Below, piece by piece: positions 34,173 to 43,531 of a DNA stretch of 61,882 bases; positions within the stretch are counted from its first letter, which is position 1, and each line of letters opens with the position of its first letter. The DNA comes from an uncultured Eubacteriales bacterium (lineage in GTDB: Bacteria; Bacillota; Clostridia; TANB77; CAG-508): contig CASEIZ010000035.1 of NCBI GenBank assembly GCA_949288185.1, positions 1 through 61,882 on the forward strand. The letters are read 5' to 3'. The notes under the pieces were generated by a model. That model had not been told where the DNA came from and ran no database searches. It was given only the letters and a program-made list of their open reading frames with translations. A program made the translations under genes and the position numbers.

Positions 34173-35639
34173 CTAATCTCCAATCGGAGCATAATCATCT
34201 GTAACAACTTGTTTATCACTCGTAAAATCTTTTATTTCATTACTTAATAACTCATTATATTCTTCTTCTTTGTCAGTATTTATATTTCCATTTCCTTTAA
34301 TCCCTACTAAAATTAAGTTCTGTTCTTCATTATCTAAACGATTAGGATTCACTTTAAATACTTTTACATCATCAAATATAGCTTTATATGTGCTATATTC
34401 ATATTTTATAAAATCTGCATCGTCACCTTCAATCGATGATATGATATTGGTTATGACTGTTCCGTTTTCATCTAAACTATCATATACCTTTTGCATAGCC
34501 TCATAGGTTGTTAATTCAAACGGAGCATTTAGTCCTTTAAACGCATCTATAAAAACTGTATCATATTTTTTCTCATTATAATTTAAATAGCTTCTTCCAT
34601 CTTGTGTAATTAATCCTAAATTTGGATTATTCTTATCTAATCCGAATTCTTCTTCTGCAATTTGTGTCATTGTTTCATCAATTTCTACAACATCGATTGT
34701 TTTATTTTCATATTTTTTTAAATAATGCATTGGATAGGTGTATGCTGCTCCACCTATCATCAATGCATCATTTGCTTCTTTATTATAATATTCAAATAAG
34801 TCATAATAGTATAAGTATATTGCTCCCATTTCTCCAGTTTCTTGGTTTATATAAGATTCTAAACCTGTATCTACCTGCAACGTTTTGTATGTAGTCTCCC
34901 CTACATTAACGTTTTTTACCCATATTCTACTATATTCAGAATCGACATCTCTTGTTATATCAGGATTTTTTACTTGAAATAGATATCCTCCTAATACATT
35001 TAAACCAATAATAATCAATAATTCTACTATCATTAGCATATAATATTTCTTATCTTTTTTGTTAAATAGATATACAGATAATATCCATAACAAAATAGAA
35101 CAACCTAATATAATATTTCTTACTCCTAAATTTGGTATTAATATAAATCCTGCAAAGAAGGTACCAAAAATGCTTCCTATTGTTGATAATGAAGATATTT
35201 TTCCTGATGTTGCTCCTATATGATCCATGCTATTATTTTTTATCTTCACTGCTATTGGAGATACTGTTGCCAATAAGAAACTTGGTATTCCAAAAGTGAC
35301 AGTTGCACATATAATAGCAACAAAAATCAAATTATTTGAAAGTTGTGATAATACATCTATAAATACAACTTCTAATATTGGTATTATACTTGTTGCAATG
35401 GCAGAAACCAATAAATAATTAGATAAAATCTTTATGTCATTTTCTTTATTTTTATCTGCCATTTTTCCACCAAACCAATATCCTATACTCATGCTAGTTA
35501 ACATGATTCCAATAATGGTAGTCCATATTAAATTAGAACTTCCTACATATGGTGATAATACTCTTGCAGCGATTAATTCTAACATCATCGTTAACGCACC
35601 ACTTAAAAATACAGTTATTTCTAATGAATATTTCTTCAT
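34173..35639 (-). CDS. Spermidine synthase-like methyltransferase-fold protein with N-terminal membrane domain
   Basis: The 488-residue protein has about seven membrane segments in residues 1-230, starting with MLELIAARVLSPYVGSS, a motif typical of membrane-fused spermidine synthase homologues. A Rossmann domain follows with ALMIGGAAYTYP, VVEID, DGRSYLNY and VFIDAF. Real polyamine synthesis by this fused class is doubtful; most are uncharacterised. It starts 19 nt after topA with AGAGGA, so it is co-transcribed with it. A hairpin (TTGCCA/TGGCAA) follows the stop. Confidence 0.82.
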   Translation of the reverse strand: MKKYSLEITVFLSGALTMMLELIAARVLSPYVGSSNLIWTTIIGIMLTSMSIGYWFGGKMADKNKENDIKILSNYLLVSAIATSIIPILEVVFIDVLSQLSNNLIFVAIICATVTFGIPSFLLATVSPIAVKIKNNSMDHIGATSGKISSLSTIGSIFGTFFAGFILIPNLGVRNIILGCSILLWILSVYLFNKKDKKYYMLMIVELLIIIGLNVLGGYLFQVKNPDITRDVDSEYSRIWVKNVNVGETTYKTLQVDTGLESYINQETGEMGAIYLYYYDLFEYYNKEANDALMIGGAAYTYPMHYLKKYENKTIDVVEIDETMTQIAEEEFGLDKNNPNLGLITQDGRSYLNYNEKKYDTVFIDAFKGLNAPFELTTYEAMQKVYDSLDENGTVITNIISSIEGDDADFIKYEYSTYKAIFDDVKVFKVNPNRLDNEEQNLILVGIKGNGNINTDKEEEYNELLSNEIKDFTSDKQVVTDDYAPIGD

Positions 35640-35658
35640 ATTTTATCCTCTTTTTACT

Positions 35659-37749
35659 TTATTTTTTCTTATTTGTTGTTTTTTTGGTTGTTTTCTTTGT
35701 TTTGGTTTTTCTTGTTTTCTTTTTTGTTGTATTTGTTTTTTCAAATTCTGCTTTTTCTTCTGGATTCCATTCTTCTCCCACTTTTGGTTGGTTCCATGAA
35801 ATGTAATCACATGATTTTGGATTATTCTCACAAATATAATATTTTCTTCCTCTTTTTGTTTTTCTAACTTGTACGGTTGCACCACATTTAGGACATGGTA
35901 CATCAATCGTCTCTATGATAGGTTTTGCATTCTTACATTCAGGATATCCTGGACATGCTAAGAATTTTCCATATCTTCCATATTTATATACCATCATTCT
36001 TCCACATTTTTCACATTTGACATCTGAGACTTCATCCACCATTTCCACATGTTCTAATTCTTTTTCTACTTTTTCTACTTCTTCTTCAAATGGTCCATAA
36101 AATTCTCGAATCATTTTCTTCCATTTTTCATGTCCTTCTGCAATCTCATCAAATTCATCCTCTATTTTTGCAGTAAATTCTACATTAATAACATCTGTAA
36201 AATTTTCTGTTAATAGTTTATTGACTACTTTACCTAGTTCTGTTGGATATAATTGTTTCTTTTCTTTTTCAATATATCTTCTTTCTAAAATCGTTGTAAT
36301 TGTTGGTGAATAAGTACTAGGTCTTCCAATTCCTTTTTCCTCTAAAGCTTTTACTAAACTTGCTTCTGTATATCTTGGTGGTGGTTCTGTAAAGCTTTGT
36401 TTTGGATTTAATTTTTTTAATTTTACTTCTTGATTTTCTTCAAGTTCTGGAAGCATCCCTTCTTCTTCTTTTTCTTCTTTATCAGTACCCTCAACATATA
36501 AAGTCATAAATCCTTTAAATTTTAAAACTTGTCCATTTGCTTTAAAATCATATGCATTTGCTTTAATATTGACATTCATTGTATCATAAACCGCTGGTGC
36601 CATTTGACTTGCTAGAAATCGGTTATATACTAATTTGTATAATTTATATTGGTCATTTGTTAAACTATCTTTTATACTATCTGGCTCAATATCAATATAG
36701 GTTGGTCTAATTGCCTCATGCGCATCTTGTGCGTCTTTTTTTGTTTTATAATATCGATTTTCATAATAGTTTTCACCATATAATTTTGTAATTTGCGTTT
36801 TTGCAACACTTCTTGCTTCTTCAGATATTCTTGTTGAATCAGTTCTCATATAGGTAATTAATCCGACTGTTCCTTTTTCAGGAATTTTTACACCTTCATA
36901 TAAGCCTTGTGCGATAGACATTGTTTTCTTCAAGGTAAATCCTAGTTTTCTTGAAGCTTCTTGTTGCATTGTACTTGTTGTAAATGGTGGTGCAGGTGTT
37001 CTTTTTTTCTCACCTTTTTTCACTTCACTCACAATATAGTTTGCATCTTTTACATTATTTAAAATCTCTTGAACTTCATCATTTGAATGAATTTCTAATT
37101 TTTTTCCATCTTTTCCGTAAAAATGTGCCTGAAATTCTTTCTTTGTTTTGATATCTTCTAAATCTGCATAAATATTCCAATATTCTTCTGGAATAAATTT
37201 TTCAATTTCATTTTCTCTATCTACAATTAATTTAACAGCAACAGACTGCACTCTTCCCGCAGATAGTCCTCTTCTTACTTTTTTCCATAATACAGGACTG
37301 ATTTTATACCCTACTATTCTATCTAATACTCTTCTTGCTTGTTGGGCATCTACTAAATTAATATCAATATCTCTTGGCTCTTTTATCGCTTTTTGTACAG
37401 CATTTTTCGTAATCTCATTAAAAGTTACCCTTACGATTTTATCTTTTTCATCTTCTAGAATTTTTGCTAAATGCCATGCAATCGCTTCTCCTTCACGGTC
37501 AGGGTCAGTTGCAATATATATTTTTTTTGCCTGTTTTGCATCTTTTTTTAGTGTTTTTATTAAATCCCCTTTTCCTCTAATATTTATGTACTCTGGTTCA
37601 AAATCATGCTCTATATCAATTCCCATTTTTGATTTTGGTAAATCTCTGATATGTCCCATTGATGCTACAACCTTTGTACTGCCACCTAAAAATTTTTTAA
37701 TCGTATTTGCTTTTGCTGGTGACTCTACGATAATTAATTTATCAGCCAT
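35659..37749 (-). CDS. topA: DNA topoisomerase I
   Basis: The 696-residue type IA topoisomerase relaxes negative supercoils. It has the TOPRIM start LIIVESPAKANTIKKFL, DPDREGEAIAWHL, and the catalytic Tyr in GLITYMRTDSTR. C-terminal zinc ribbons are CEKCGRMM...CPGYPEC and CPKCGATV...CENNPKSC, followed by a Lys/Thr-rich tail. GGAGG precedes the ATG. A promoter lies at 37801-37829. The usual Clostridia partner genes (dprA, codY) are not beside it; a spermidine synthase-like gene follows. Confidence 0.97.
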   Translation of the reverse strand: MADKLIIVESPAKANTIKKFLGGSTKVVASMGHIRDLPKSKMGIDIEHDFEPEYINIRGKGDLIKTLKKDAKQAKKIYIATDPDREGEAIAWHLAKILEDEKDKIVRVTFNEITKNAVQKAIKEPRDIDINLVDAQQARRVLDRIVGYKISPVLWKKVRRGLSAGRVQSVAVKLIVDRENEIEKFIPEEYWNIYADLEDIKTKKEFQAHFYGKDGKKLEIHSNDEVQEILNNVKDANYIVSEVKKGEKKRTPAPPFTTSTMQQEASRKLGFTLKKTMSIAQGLYEGVKIPEKGTVGLITYMRTDSTRISEEARSVAKTQITKLYGENYYENRYYKTKKDAQDAHEAIRPTYIDIEPDSIKDSLTNDQYKLYKLVYNRFLASQMAPAVYDTMNVNIKANAYDFKANGQVLKFKGFMTLYVEGTDKEEKEEEGMLPELEENQEVKLKKLNPKQSFTEPPPRYTEASLVKALEEKGIGRPSTYSPTITTILERRYIEKEKKQLYPTELGKVVNKLLTENFTDVINVEFTAKIEDEFDEIAEGHEKWKKMIREFYGPFEEEVEKVEKELEHVEMVDEVSDVKCEKCGRMMVYKYGRYGKFLACPGYPECKNAKPIIETIDVPCPKCGATVQVRKTKRGRKYYICENNPKSCDYISWNQPKVGEEWNPEEKAEFEKTNTTKKKTRKTKTKKTTKKTTNKKK

Positions 37750-37800
37750 TCAGACTTCCTCCATTTATTTTTTTCAAATATTTCTTATTTTATATATAGT

Positions 37801-37829
37801 ATTCTAGCTTAAAAGAAGATATTTTGCAA
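37801..37829 (-). promoter_or_regulatory. Promoter of topA
   Basis: TTGCAA (37829-37824) and TAGAAT (37806-37801) on the minus strand are 17 bp apart, about 50 bp before the start. Confidence 0.75.
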
Positions 37830-37839
37830 GTTTTTTTGA

Positions 37840-37984
37840 GGATTTTGAGAAATCGGGAAATTGGGGACGGACTCATTTTTCCCTTTTTATTTAAATTTTA
37901 GTTATATTTTTAATATGATACAAAAAGGGAAAAATGAGTCCGTCCCCAATTTCCTGATTCGCCGTCCCCAATTTCTCAAAATCC
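37840..37984. repeat. Inverted repeat with GGGGACGGACTC motif
   Basis: A perfect 32-bp inverted repeat (37857-37888 with 37922-37953) is flanked by a second 14-bp arm pair (37840-37853 with 37971-37984). The right side carries an extra copy of GTCCCCAATTTC. It abuts the stop of the gene at 37985 and sits upstream of the topA promoter. It shares TTGGGGACG with the repeats at 10899 and 55956. Confidence 0.85.
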
Positions 37985-38302
37985 TTAAAATAATTCTTTA
38001 CTTAAGTCTGCCAATACATCTTCTACCCCAATAGGTGTTACTTCATTTTCTTTAAACAATCTTAATATTTTTTCTACCTTTTGTTCATCATTTGATAAAT
38101 ATGTTATTTCTTTATTTTCTATTTTGGTATTGTTTGGTATATATTCTGTTTTTACAACTGCAATACCAAATTTTGCATTATCTTTTTTTATAAATTGGTC
38201 TTCATTTATTTTTTTATAATATTCTAATTTTATCGGATATTTGATTCCAGCCTCCATTAATTTTTCTTTTTCTATAAATTTTCCACCAAAAAAAGTTCTC
38301 AT
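37985..38302 (-). CDS. Small conserved-looking protein (105 aa), possibly DUF6514-like
   Basis: The 105-residue protein is soluble. Its middle FGIAVVKTEYIP and end KILRLFKENEVTPIGVEDVLADL resemble a small Clostridia family (DUF6514) from memory; I could not check. GGGGAG precedes the ATG, and a promoter lies at 38336-38364. The function of that family is unknown. It is a separate unit just upstream of topA. Confidence 0.65.
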   Translation of the reverse strand: MRTFFGGKFIEKEKLMEAGIKYPIKLEYYKKINEDQFIKKDNAKFGIAVVKTEYIPNNTKIENKEITYLSNDEQKVEKILRLFKENEVTPIGVEDVLADLSKELF

Positions 38303-38335
38303 TCTTCATCTCCCCTTCTTCTTTCGTACTTTTCC

Positions 38336-38364
38336 ATAATACTATGAAGAAATTGACTTTGCAA
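38336..38364 (-). promoter_or_regulatory. Promoter of the 105-aa gene
   Basis: TTGCAA (38364-38359) and TATTAT (38341-38336) on the minus strand are 17 bp apart. The rest of the gap 38303-38649 holds the terminator at 38571 and nothing else I can name. Confidence 0.65.
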
Positions 38365-38570
38365 GAACTTTTCATCGCATTATTTTACATATTTCTACCG
38401 TTTTTTATATTTCCTCTATTTTTTCGATTTTATATGTGCATAAAATGTCTATTGGATTTGTCACTCATGTCTTAACTTACAATATTCGATGGATTTAGAC
38501 ATGTTGTTTATTCTATAATATAGATAGTTTTATAAATTGGATTTTAAAATTCCACTTTTCAATTATCCTA

Positions 38571-38614
38571 TTTAAAAATAGTAGTAACGTCTTTTATTTT
38601 CATTACTACTATTT
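38571..38614 (-). terminator. Terminator after the DnaB-like gene
   Basis: A 12-bp stem (38576-38587 with 38603-38614) has a 15-nt loop. On the minus strand it is followed by five T. Confidence 0.85.
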
Positions 38615-38649
38615 CTCTTTTACATATCTTCTATTTACAATTTTTATCC

Positions 38650-40395
38650 TTAGATGTTTTCTTCTTCATTTCCTGTTTGTTTTAGACGTAAATATCCTAA
38701 CTCTTCCCAACTATTATATGCCAAATTTAATCTAAAGACTAATTTAGGTTTAGGTCCTGCTCTGTTTTTATCTACAATACAAGCATAATATCTAACATCT
38801 GGGTCTTCAAATTTTTGTAAGTCATAGAAGGTTGTATCTACTTCTTTTAAAGAATATTCATATTCTTGTAAATGGTTTCTATTAATCTGTTTTATTAGGC
38901 ATAGAGTATCTAATACTTCTTTTACCGTTCTACTTACTGCCAAATCATTAACATCTAAGTTAATTGGTAATGTGGCCGCTTCTGCTAATTGTAAGGAAGA
39001 ACAGATAAAAATCCCAAAATTTTGTGCAATATTAGACAATATTGTAGCTGTTTTTTTGATTTCTTCAGGATTACCAATATTTGCTGTATCTGTTTTTAAT
39101 GTATCATAAAATACATATTCAATTTTTTCTTTATAATAATAGTTCATAATAACTTTTTTTAGCTCATCATTGGTATGGTCTGTTATATTCATAAAATAGA
39201 TAGAATTATTGATTTGTTTATTAATCCAGTCTGTTACAGTAATCACTTGCCTAAATTGTGTAGATTCTTTTTCCAATCTCTTTATAAAATCTTTATGCTT
39301 TTCATCTTTTTCTTTTAGAACATGTCCTTGTTCATCTACCTTAACCTTTTTAGGATCATCTGCTTTAAATTGTAAATCTAAAATTTCATTTTCTGTAATA
39401 CTAACTTTTTGTCCATGAATTTTTTGAATTTCTGGATTATTTACAATGGTTGTAATTAAACATAATTTCATTTTTTCTTCTGACATTTCATTTGAAATTA
39501 ATAATACTTTTTTCTTATTTACAAATGCAGTATATGCTGCTAAATCAATTGCAAATCTACTTTTTCCTGAGTTAGATGGCATTGCATATGCCATTGTTTC
39601 TCCTTTTCTAATTCCTTTAAATACTTGTGTCAATATTGGGAATGGTAATGGCAATCCATTTGCTAAATTAGTAGAACCTTCTTCAATAAAACTTGTCAAA
39701 TTTTTATTTAAAACAGTTTGTTTAAATTTATCTGTTACTGTTACTTGATTAATCGCTGATTCTACTTCTTCTGCTGACATTTGGTCATATAACTCATAGT
39801 CAATAATTTCAATAATTTTATCTTGTATGTTTTTTACTGGGTTACTTAAATATGCTCCTCTTAGGGTAAACAATTTCTTTAAATCTGTGTAGATTTTTTC
39901 CATGTCGTATTTTTTACCTCTAACACTCTTTTTTAGGTCATTTTTAAATCTATATACTTCTTCAGAATCTCTAGAAAAACTAAATCCTTCTTTTGCTATT
40001 TCTGGAGTATATTTTCCTCCCTCTGTAAATAATACACTTTTATATACATTTAATATATCTTCATCTTCAAAATAACACTCTCTATATACATAATAATATC
40101 TAGAAATGGTTTTTGGATTTTCTAATAATAATCCCATATATATATGCTCTAATTCAGGATTTTTTAATTTTGCAGGAAACACTCCTTCCACAATTTCTTC
40201 TGTTTGGTTTTGTTGTTCTTCTTTCTCTAGTTGCTTCTTATCCTCATCATTTAATTCTTTTAATTTCGCTAATGCGTCTTTATATTCCCCATCTTGAACC
40301 GCTAATTTGATTTCTTCTATTTTTATTCTATTCTCCTCAGTTACTGGTATTTGATTAATTATTTCATATAATTTTCTTTCTGTTTCATCAACCAT
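38650..40395 (-). CDS. DnaB-like / RecA-fold ATPase
   Basis: The 581-residue protein has a helical N-terminal half with a DnaB-like arrangement (EHIYMGLLLENPKTIS). The RecA-like domain begins at about 245: GIRKGETMAYAMPSNSGKSRF contains a Walker A of the form SNSGKS, and VFYDTLK a Walker B. DKNRAGPKP near the end resembles the DnaB arginine segment. It is not the standard replicative helicase, as the N-terminus and Walker A differ. GGAGG precedes the ATG, 10 nt after the MBL gene. Role in replication or repair is inferred only. Confidence 0.7.
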   Translation of the reverse strand: MVDETERKLYEIINQIPVTEENRIKIEEIKLAVQDGEYKDALAKLKELNDEDKKQLEKEEQQNQTEEIVEGVFPAKLKNPELEHIYMGLLLENPKTISRYYYVYRECYFEDEDILNVYKSVLFTEGGKYTPEIAKEGFSFSRDSEEVYRFKNDLKKSVRGKKYDMEKIYTDLKKLFTLRGAYLSNPVKNIQDKIIEIIDYELYDQMSAEEVESAINQVTVTDKFKQTVLNKNLTSFIEEGSTNLANGLPLPFPILTQVFKGIRKGETMAYAMPSNSGKSRFAIDLAAYTAFVNKKKVLLISNEMSEEKMKLCLITTIVNNPEIQKIHGQKVSITENEILDLQFKADDPKKVKVDEQGHVLKEKDEKHKDFIKRLEKESTQFRQVITVTDWINKQINNSIYFMNITDHTNDELKKVIMNYYYKEKIEYVFYDTLKTDTANIGNPEEIKKTATILSNIAQNFGIFICSSLQLAEAATLPINLDVNDLAVSRTVKEVLDTLCLIKQINRNHLQEYEYSLKEVDTTFYDLQKFEDPDVRYYACIVDKNRAGPKPKLVFRLNLAYNSWEELGYLRLKQTGNEEENI

Positions 40396-40405
40396 TTTTT
40401 GCCTC

Positions 40406-41023
40406 CTATTTCATTAAAATTTTTACTTCCTTACCCTTCACAAGTTCTTTAAATTTTATCGCATCTTCTTTATCTCCTACAATACTTCCATAATGTGTTG
40501 GTATGACTACTTTTGCTTTGATTGTATTTGCTAACTTAGCAGCTTCTTGATAATCCATTGTATAGGTTCCACCAATTGGTATAAATGCTTCATCACATTC
40601 TATATTTTGAATTTCTGCTATATTGTCTGTATCCCCTGCTATATAATATATTTTATGGTCTATTTCAATACAATATCCCACCCATCTATTTTCTTTTGGA
40701 TGAAATTCCTTATTTACATTATACGCATATGTCGTTTTAAAATCTAGCCCATGTACATGATAGTTTTCATTTGGCACTACTGCAAATACGTTTTCTTTAC
40801 GAAATAATGTTTCAGCTTTTTCTTTTATATCTTCTGTAACGATAAATATTGTGTTTTCTTTTTTCACTTTTTCAATGTCTTCTGGCGAAAAATGGTCATA
40901 ATGAGAATGTGTAAAAAATATATAGTCTGCATCATGATACTCTTTATTTATTTTAAACGGATCTATATAAATAATGAAATTCTCTGTTATTTTTATACTA
41001 TTGTGACATAATACTTCTATCAT
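40406..41023 (-). CDS. Metallo-beta-lactamase-fold hydrolase (UlaG-like)
   Basis: The 205-residue protein has the metal motif THSHYDH (about 38-44), GDTDN for the bridging Asp, and a late PTHYGSI. This is the reduced MBL fold of UlaG/YtkL-type hydrolases. The substrate is unknown. GGAGG precedes the ATG. It starts an operon with the DnaB-like ATPase; its promoter sits inside a 14-bp inverted repeat (41061-41121). Confidence 0.85.
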   Translation of the reverse strand: MIEVLCHNSIKITENFIIYIDPFKINKEYHDADYIFFTHSHYDHFSPEDIEKVKKENTIFIVTEDIKEKAETLFRKENVFAVVPNENYHVHGLDFKTTYAYNVNKEFHPKENRWVGYCIEIDHKIYYIAGDTDNIAEIQNIECDEAFIPIGGTYTMDYQEAAKLANTIKAKVVIPTHYGSIVGDKEDAIKFKELVKGKEVKILMK

Positions 41024-41060
41024 ATTCTACCTCCATATCCTATTTCTTTATTCTGAACAT

Positions 41061-41121
41061 ATCTGCTATTCATTCTTTATCGTTACTATATCACACTTTT
41101 TTCTAATGAACAATAGCAGAT
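41061..41121 (-). promoter_or_regulatory. Promoter of the MBL gene flanked by inverted repeat
   Basis: TTGTTC (41113-41108) and TATAGT (41090-41085) on the minus strand are 17 bp apart. ATCTGCTATTCATT (41061-41074) and its near-complement (41105-41121, one extra base) flank the promoter, the right arm covering the -35 box. A repressor dimer or loop could act here. Confidence 0.55.
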
Positions 41122-41152
41122 TTTTTAAATATTTTTATTTTTCTTTCTCTTC

Positions 41153-42376
41153 TTATTTTTCATCTTCTTTTCTAAATTTTATAAAATCTTCCACTCCCAT
41201 TTTTCCTGCTCTTGTAATTAAATTATATCCATATTTTTCTTTTAATTTGTCAATTGTTTTATCTAGTTTTTCTTGCTTTTCATTTTTTACTTCATCTTGA
41301 AATAAAGATATTTGCATTTCTTCTTTATCTGTTAAATCGTCTACTCTAACACCTATTAATCTAATAGGTGTACCTTTTCTATACATTTGTTCTAATAACT
41401 CTTTTGCATAACTAAAAATTTCTTTTGTACTTGCTGTTGCATTCGATAATTTTCTTTGATGAGAAGTATCGACAAAATCTTTATTTCTTAATTGTACATT
41501 AACCACTTTGGCTAACATTTTTTGTTTTCTTAGTCTATATGTTACTTGTTCTGTTAAAGCTAATAATATCTCTTCTAATTTATCTATATTTGAAATATCC
41601 TCTGGTAATGTAACAGAATTTCCAATTCCCTTTGGTTTTTCTTTTTGATATTTCACCTCAGAATTATCAATTCCATTAGCATATTCCCACATCATGCTTC
41701 CATGTTTTCCAAATTTGTCTTGTAAAATTCTCTTATTGGTTTTTGCTAAATCTCCAATAGTTTTGATTTGCATATTATATAATTTGGGAACCGTTCTTTT
41801 TCCAAGCATGAATAGCTCTGATATAGGAAGTGTCCACATTTTATTTGGTATTTCATTTTCGAAAAGGGTATGTACTCTATCTGGCTTTGTAAAATCTGAT
41901 GCCATTTTAGCTAAAAGTTTATTATGTGCCACACCAACATTTACTGTAAATCCTAATTCTTCTTTTACTCTTCGATTAATTTCTTTTCCCTTATTTAATA
42001 GCGTATCATTCATTAAATAATGTGTCATATCTAAAAAACATTCATCAATACTAAATCTTTCAATTTTATCTGTATATTCTAACAACAGTTGATACAACTG
42101 ATTAGAATAGTATCTATATATTTTGAAATTTGATGGAAACACCTTTAATCCCGGACATTTTATTCTTGCTTGATAAATCGTTTCAGCTGTTTTTACACCA
42201 CATTCTTTTGCCTTCATACTTTTAGCCAAAACAATTCCTGACCTTTTGGATTCATCTCCTCCGATAACAGCCGGTATTTCTCTTATATCCATTTCGCTTC
42301 CATTTTTTAACATATCCAATGCTGTCCAACTTAAAAAAGCATTATTGACGTCTACATGTAATATTTGACGTTCCAT
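41153..42376 (-). CDS. dinB: DNA polymerase IV (Y family)
   Basis: The 407-residue translesion polymerase has the first catalytic site in HVDVNNAFLSW and the second in SIDECFLDM (D111, E112), a helix-hairpin-helix region, and a little-finger domain. A beta-clamp binding-like ISLF lies near the C-terminus. GGTGATG precedes the ATG. The promoter is near perfect and holds a LexA-like box, so SOS control is likely. Three DNA-linked genes (dinB, MBL, DnaB-like) lie in a row on the same strand. Confidence 0.93.
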   Translation of the reverse strand: MERQILHVDVNNAFLSWTALDMLKNGSEMDIREIPAVIGGDESKRSGIVLAKSMKAKECGVKTAETIYQARIKCPGLKVFPSNFKIYRYYSNQLYQLLLEYTDKIERFSIDECFLDMTHYLMNDTLLNKGKEINRRVKEELGFTVNVGVAHNKLLAKMASDFTKPDRVHTLFENEIPNKMWTLPISELFMLGKRTVPKLYNMQIKTIGDLAKTNKRILQDKFGKHGSMMWEYANGIDNSEVKYQKEKPKGIGNSVTLPEDISNIDKLEEILLALTEQVTYRLRKQKMLAKVVNVQLRNKDFVDTSHQRKLSNATASTKEIFSYAKELLEQMYRKGTPIRLIGVRVDDLTDKEEMQISLFQDEVKNEKQEKLDKTIDKLKEKYGYNLITRAGKMGVEDFIKFRKEDEK

Positions 42377-42391
42377 ATCATCACCAACTAA

Positions 42392-42420
42392 ATTATAGAA
42401 TATATGTTTGGTTTTGTCAA
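42392..42420 (-). promoter_or_regulatory. dinB promoter with LexA-like box
   Basis: TTGACA (42420-42415) and TATAAT (42397-42392) are 17 bp apart, both at consensus. Within the spacer the plus strand reads GAATATATGTTT (42398-42409), one base off the Gram-positive LexA pattern GAACATATGTTT. Confidence 0.75.
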
Positions 42421-42527
42421 TCTTTTATTTTTATATTTTTTACTTTTATTTTTATACATTTGGGTATATAATATTTTTGGTAAACGTAATTGATAAAATT
42501 TTATAAGATACATAGGAGGGAATTATT

Positions 42528-43415
42528 TTGAATAAACTTGTCATTATTGGTTGTGGGAATGTTGGAATGGCATATGCCTATTCTATATTAAATCAATGTT
42601 TAAATATAAATGAATTGGTATTAATCGATGTCGATAAAGACAAATTATATGGTAAAGTTGCTGACTTAAATCATAGTGTCTATAATTTAAATACTTCTAC
42701 AAAAGTTATCTTAGGAAATTACGCTGATTGTCAAGATGCTGATGTCATTTGTATAACAGCTGGTCCCAGTCAATCAGCGATAAAAAATTCTAGAATGGAA
42801 GACTTGCATAAAGCAAATGCGCTTTTAAAAGATATCATTTCTGAAATTAATAAAACCAATTTTTCTGGGATTTATTTAATAGCAACTAATCCTTTAGATG
42901 TTATGACTTATGTAACATGGAAATATGCAAATTGTAATCCTCAAAAAGTCATTGGTTCTGGAACACTTTTAGATACTGCTAGATTACACCATGTTTTATC
43001 AGAAAAATATCACAAGCCTATTACAGAGATGACTGGGCTTGTTCTTGGTGAACATGGAGATAGTCAATTTATTCCTTGGTCAACGGTTAATGTGGAAAAA
43101 TTACCTGAATCAGAAATGACAGATATTGAAAATAAGGTAAAAAAGGCAGGCTTTGATGTTTCAAGGTCATTAGGATTTACTTCATATGGAATTGCCTCTG
43201 CTTTAAGTAGAATTACAAGAGCGATTATCTTTGATGAAAAAGTATGCTTACCTGTATGCTCTTATCTAGAAGATTATGGAATATTTACCAGTACACCTTC
43301 TATTATTGGAAAAGATGGTATTGAGAAATCTAATACTCTTGATTTAGAAAATAGCGAAAAATTAAAATTAGAACATTCTATACAAGTTATTAAAACAGCT
43401 ATTGGAAATTTGTAA
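42528..43415 (+). CDS. L-lactate dehydrogenase family
   Basis: The 295-residue enzyme has the NAD motif GCGNVG (8-13), Arg89 in NSRMEDL and the catalytic His176 in LGEHGDSQ. Gln82, seven residues before that Arg, corresponds to the residue that selects lactate (Gln) over malate (Arg), so pyruvate/lactate or a related 2-hydroxyacid is the likely pair. The start is TTG with AGGAGGG 7 nt upstream. It stands alone and is closed by a terminator. Confidence 0.88.
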   Translation: MNKLVIIGCGNVGMAYAYSILNQCLNINELVLIDVDKDKLYGKVADLNHSVYNLNTSTKVILGNYADCQDADVICITAGPSQSAIKNSRMEDLHKANALLKDIISEINKTNFSGIYLIATNPLDVMTYVTWKYANCNPQKVIGSGTLLDTARLHHVLSEKYHKPITEMTGLVLGEHGDSQFIPWSTVNVEKLPESEMTDIENKVKKAGFDVSRSLGFTSYGIASALSRITRAIIFDEKVCLPVCSYLEDYGIFTSTPSIIGKDGIEKSNTLDLENSEKLKLEHSIQVIKTAIGNL

Positions 43416-43439
43416 AGTAAGTGGATTCGCCCGATGTGT

Positions 43440-43458
43440 AAAATTGCTTCGCAATTTT
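43440..43458 (+). terminator. Terminator of the lactate dehydrogenase gene
   Basis: AAAATTGC and GCAATTTT form an 8-bp stem with a TTC loop, followed by T. It sits 24 nt after the stop. Confidence 0.7.
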
Positions 43459-43496
43459 TGCATGAATCTAAGGAGCTTAACCTTGTTATATACAGA

Positions 43497-43531
43497 AAAA
43501 CTAGGTAAAATTTTATTCTCCACCTAGTTTT
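43497..43531. terminator. Bidirectional terminator at the end of the SDR gene
   Basis: AAAACTAGGT (43497-43506) pairs with ACCTAGTTTT (43522-43531); T runs lie on both strands. The SDR stop codon is inside the loop. Confidence 0.82.

Noticed and set aside
35643..35906. Lys/Gln-rich frame overlapping the 3' end of topA
   Set aside because: It lies in another frame over the Lys-rich tail of topA and has no ribosome binding site; a composition artefact.
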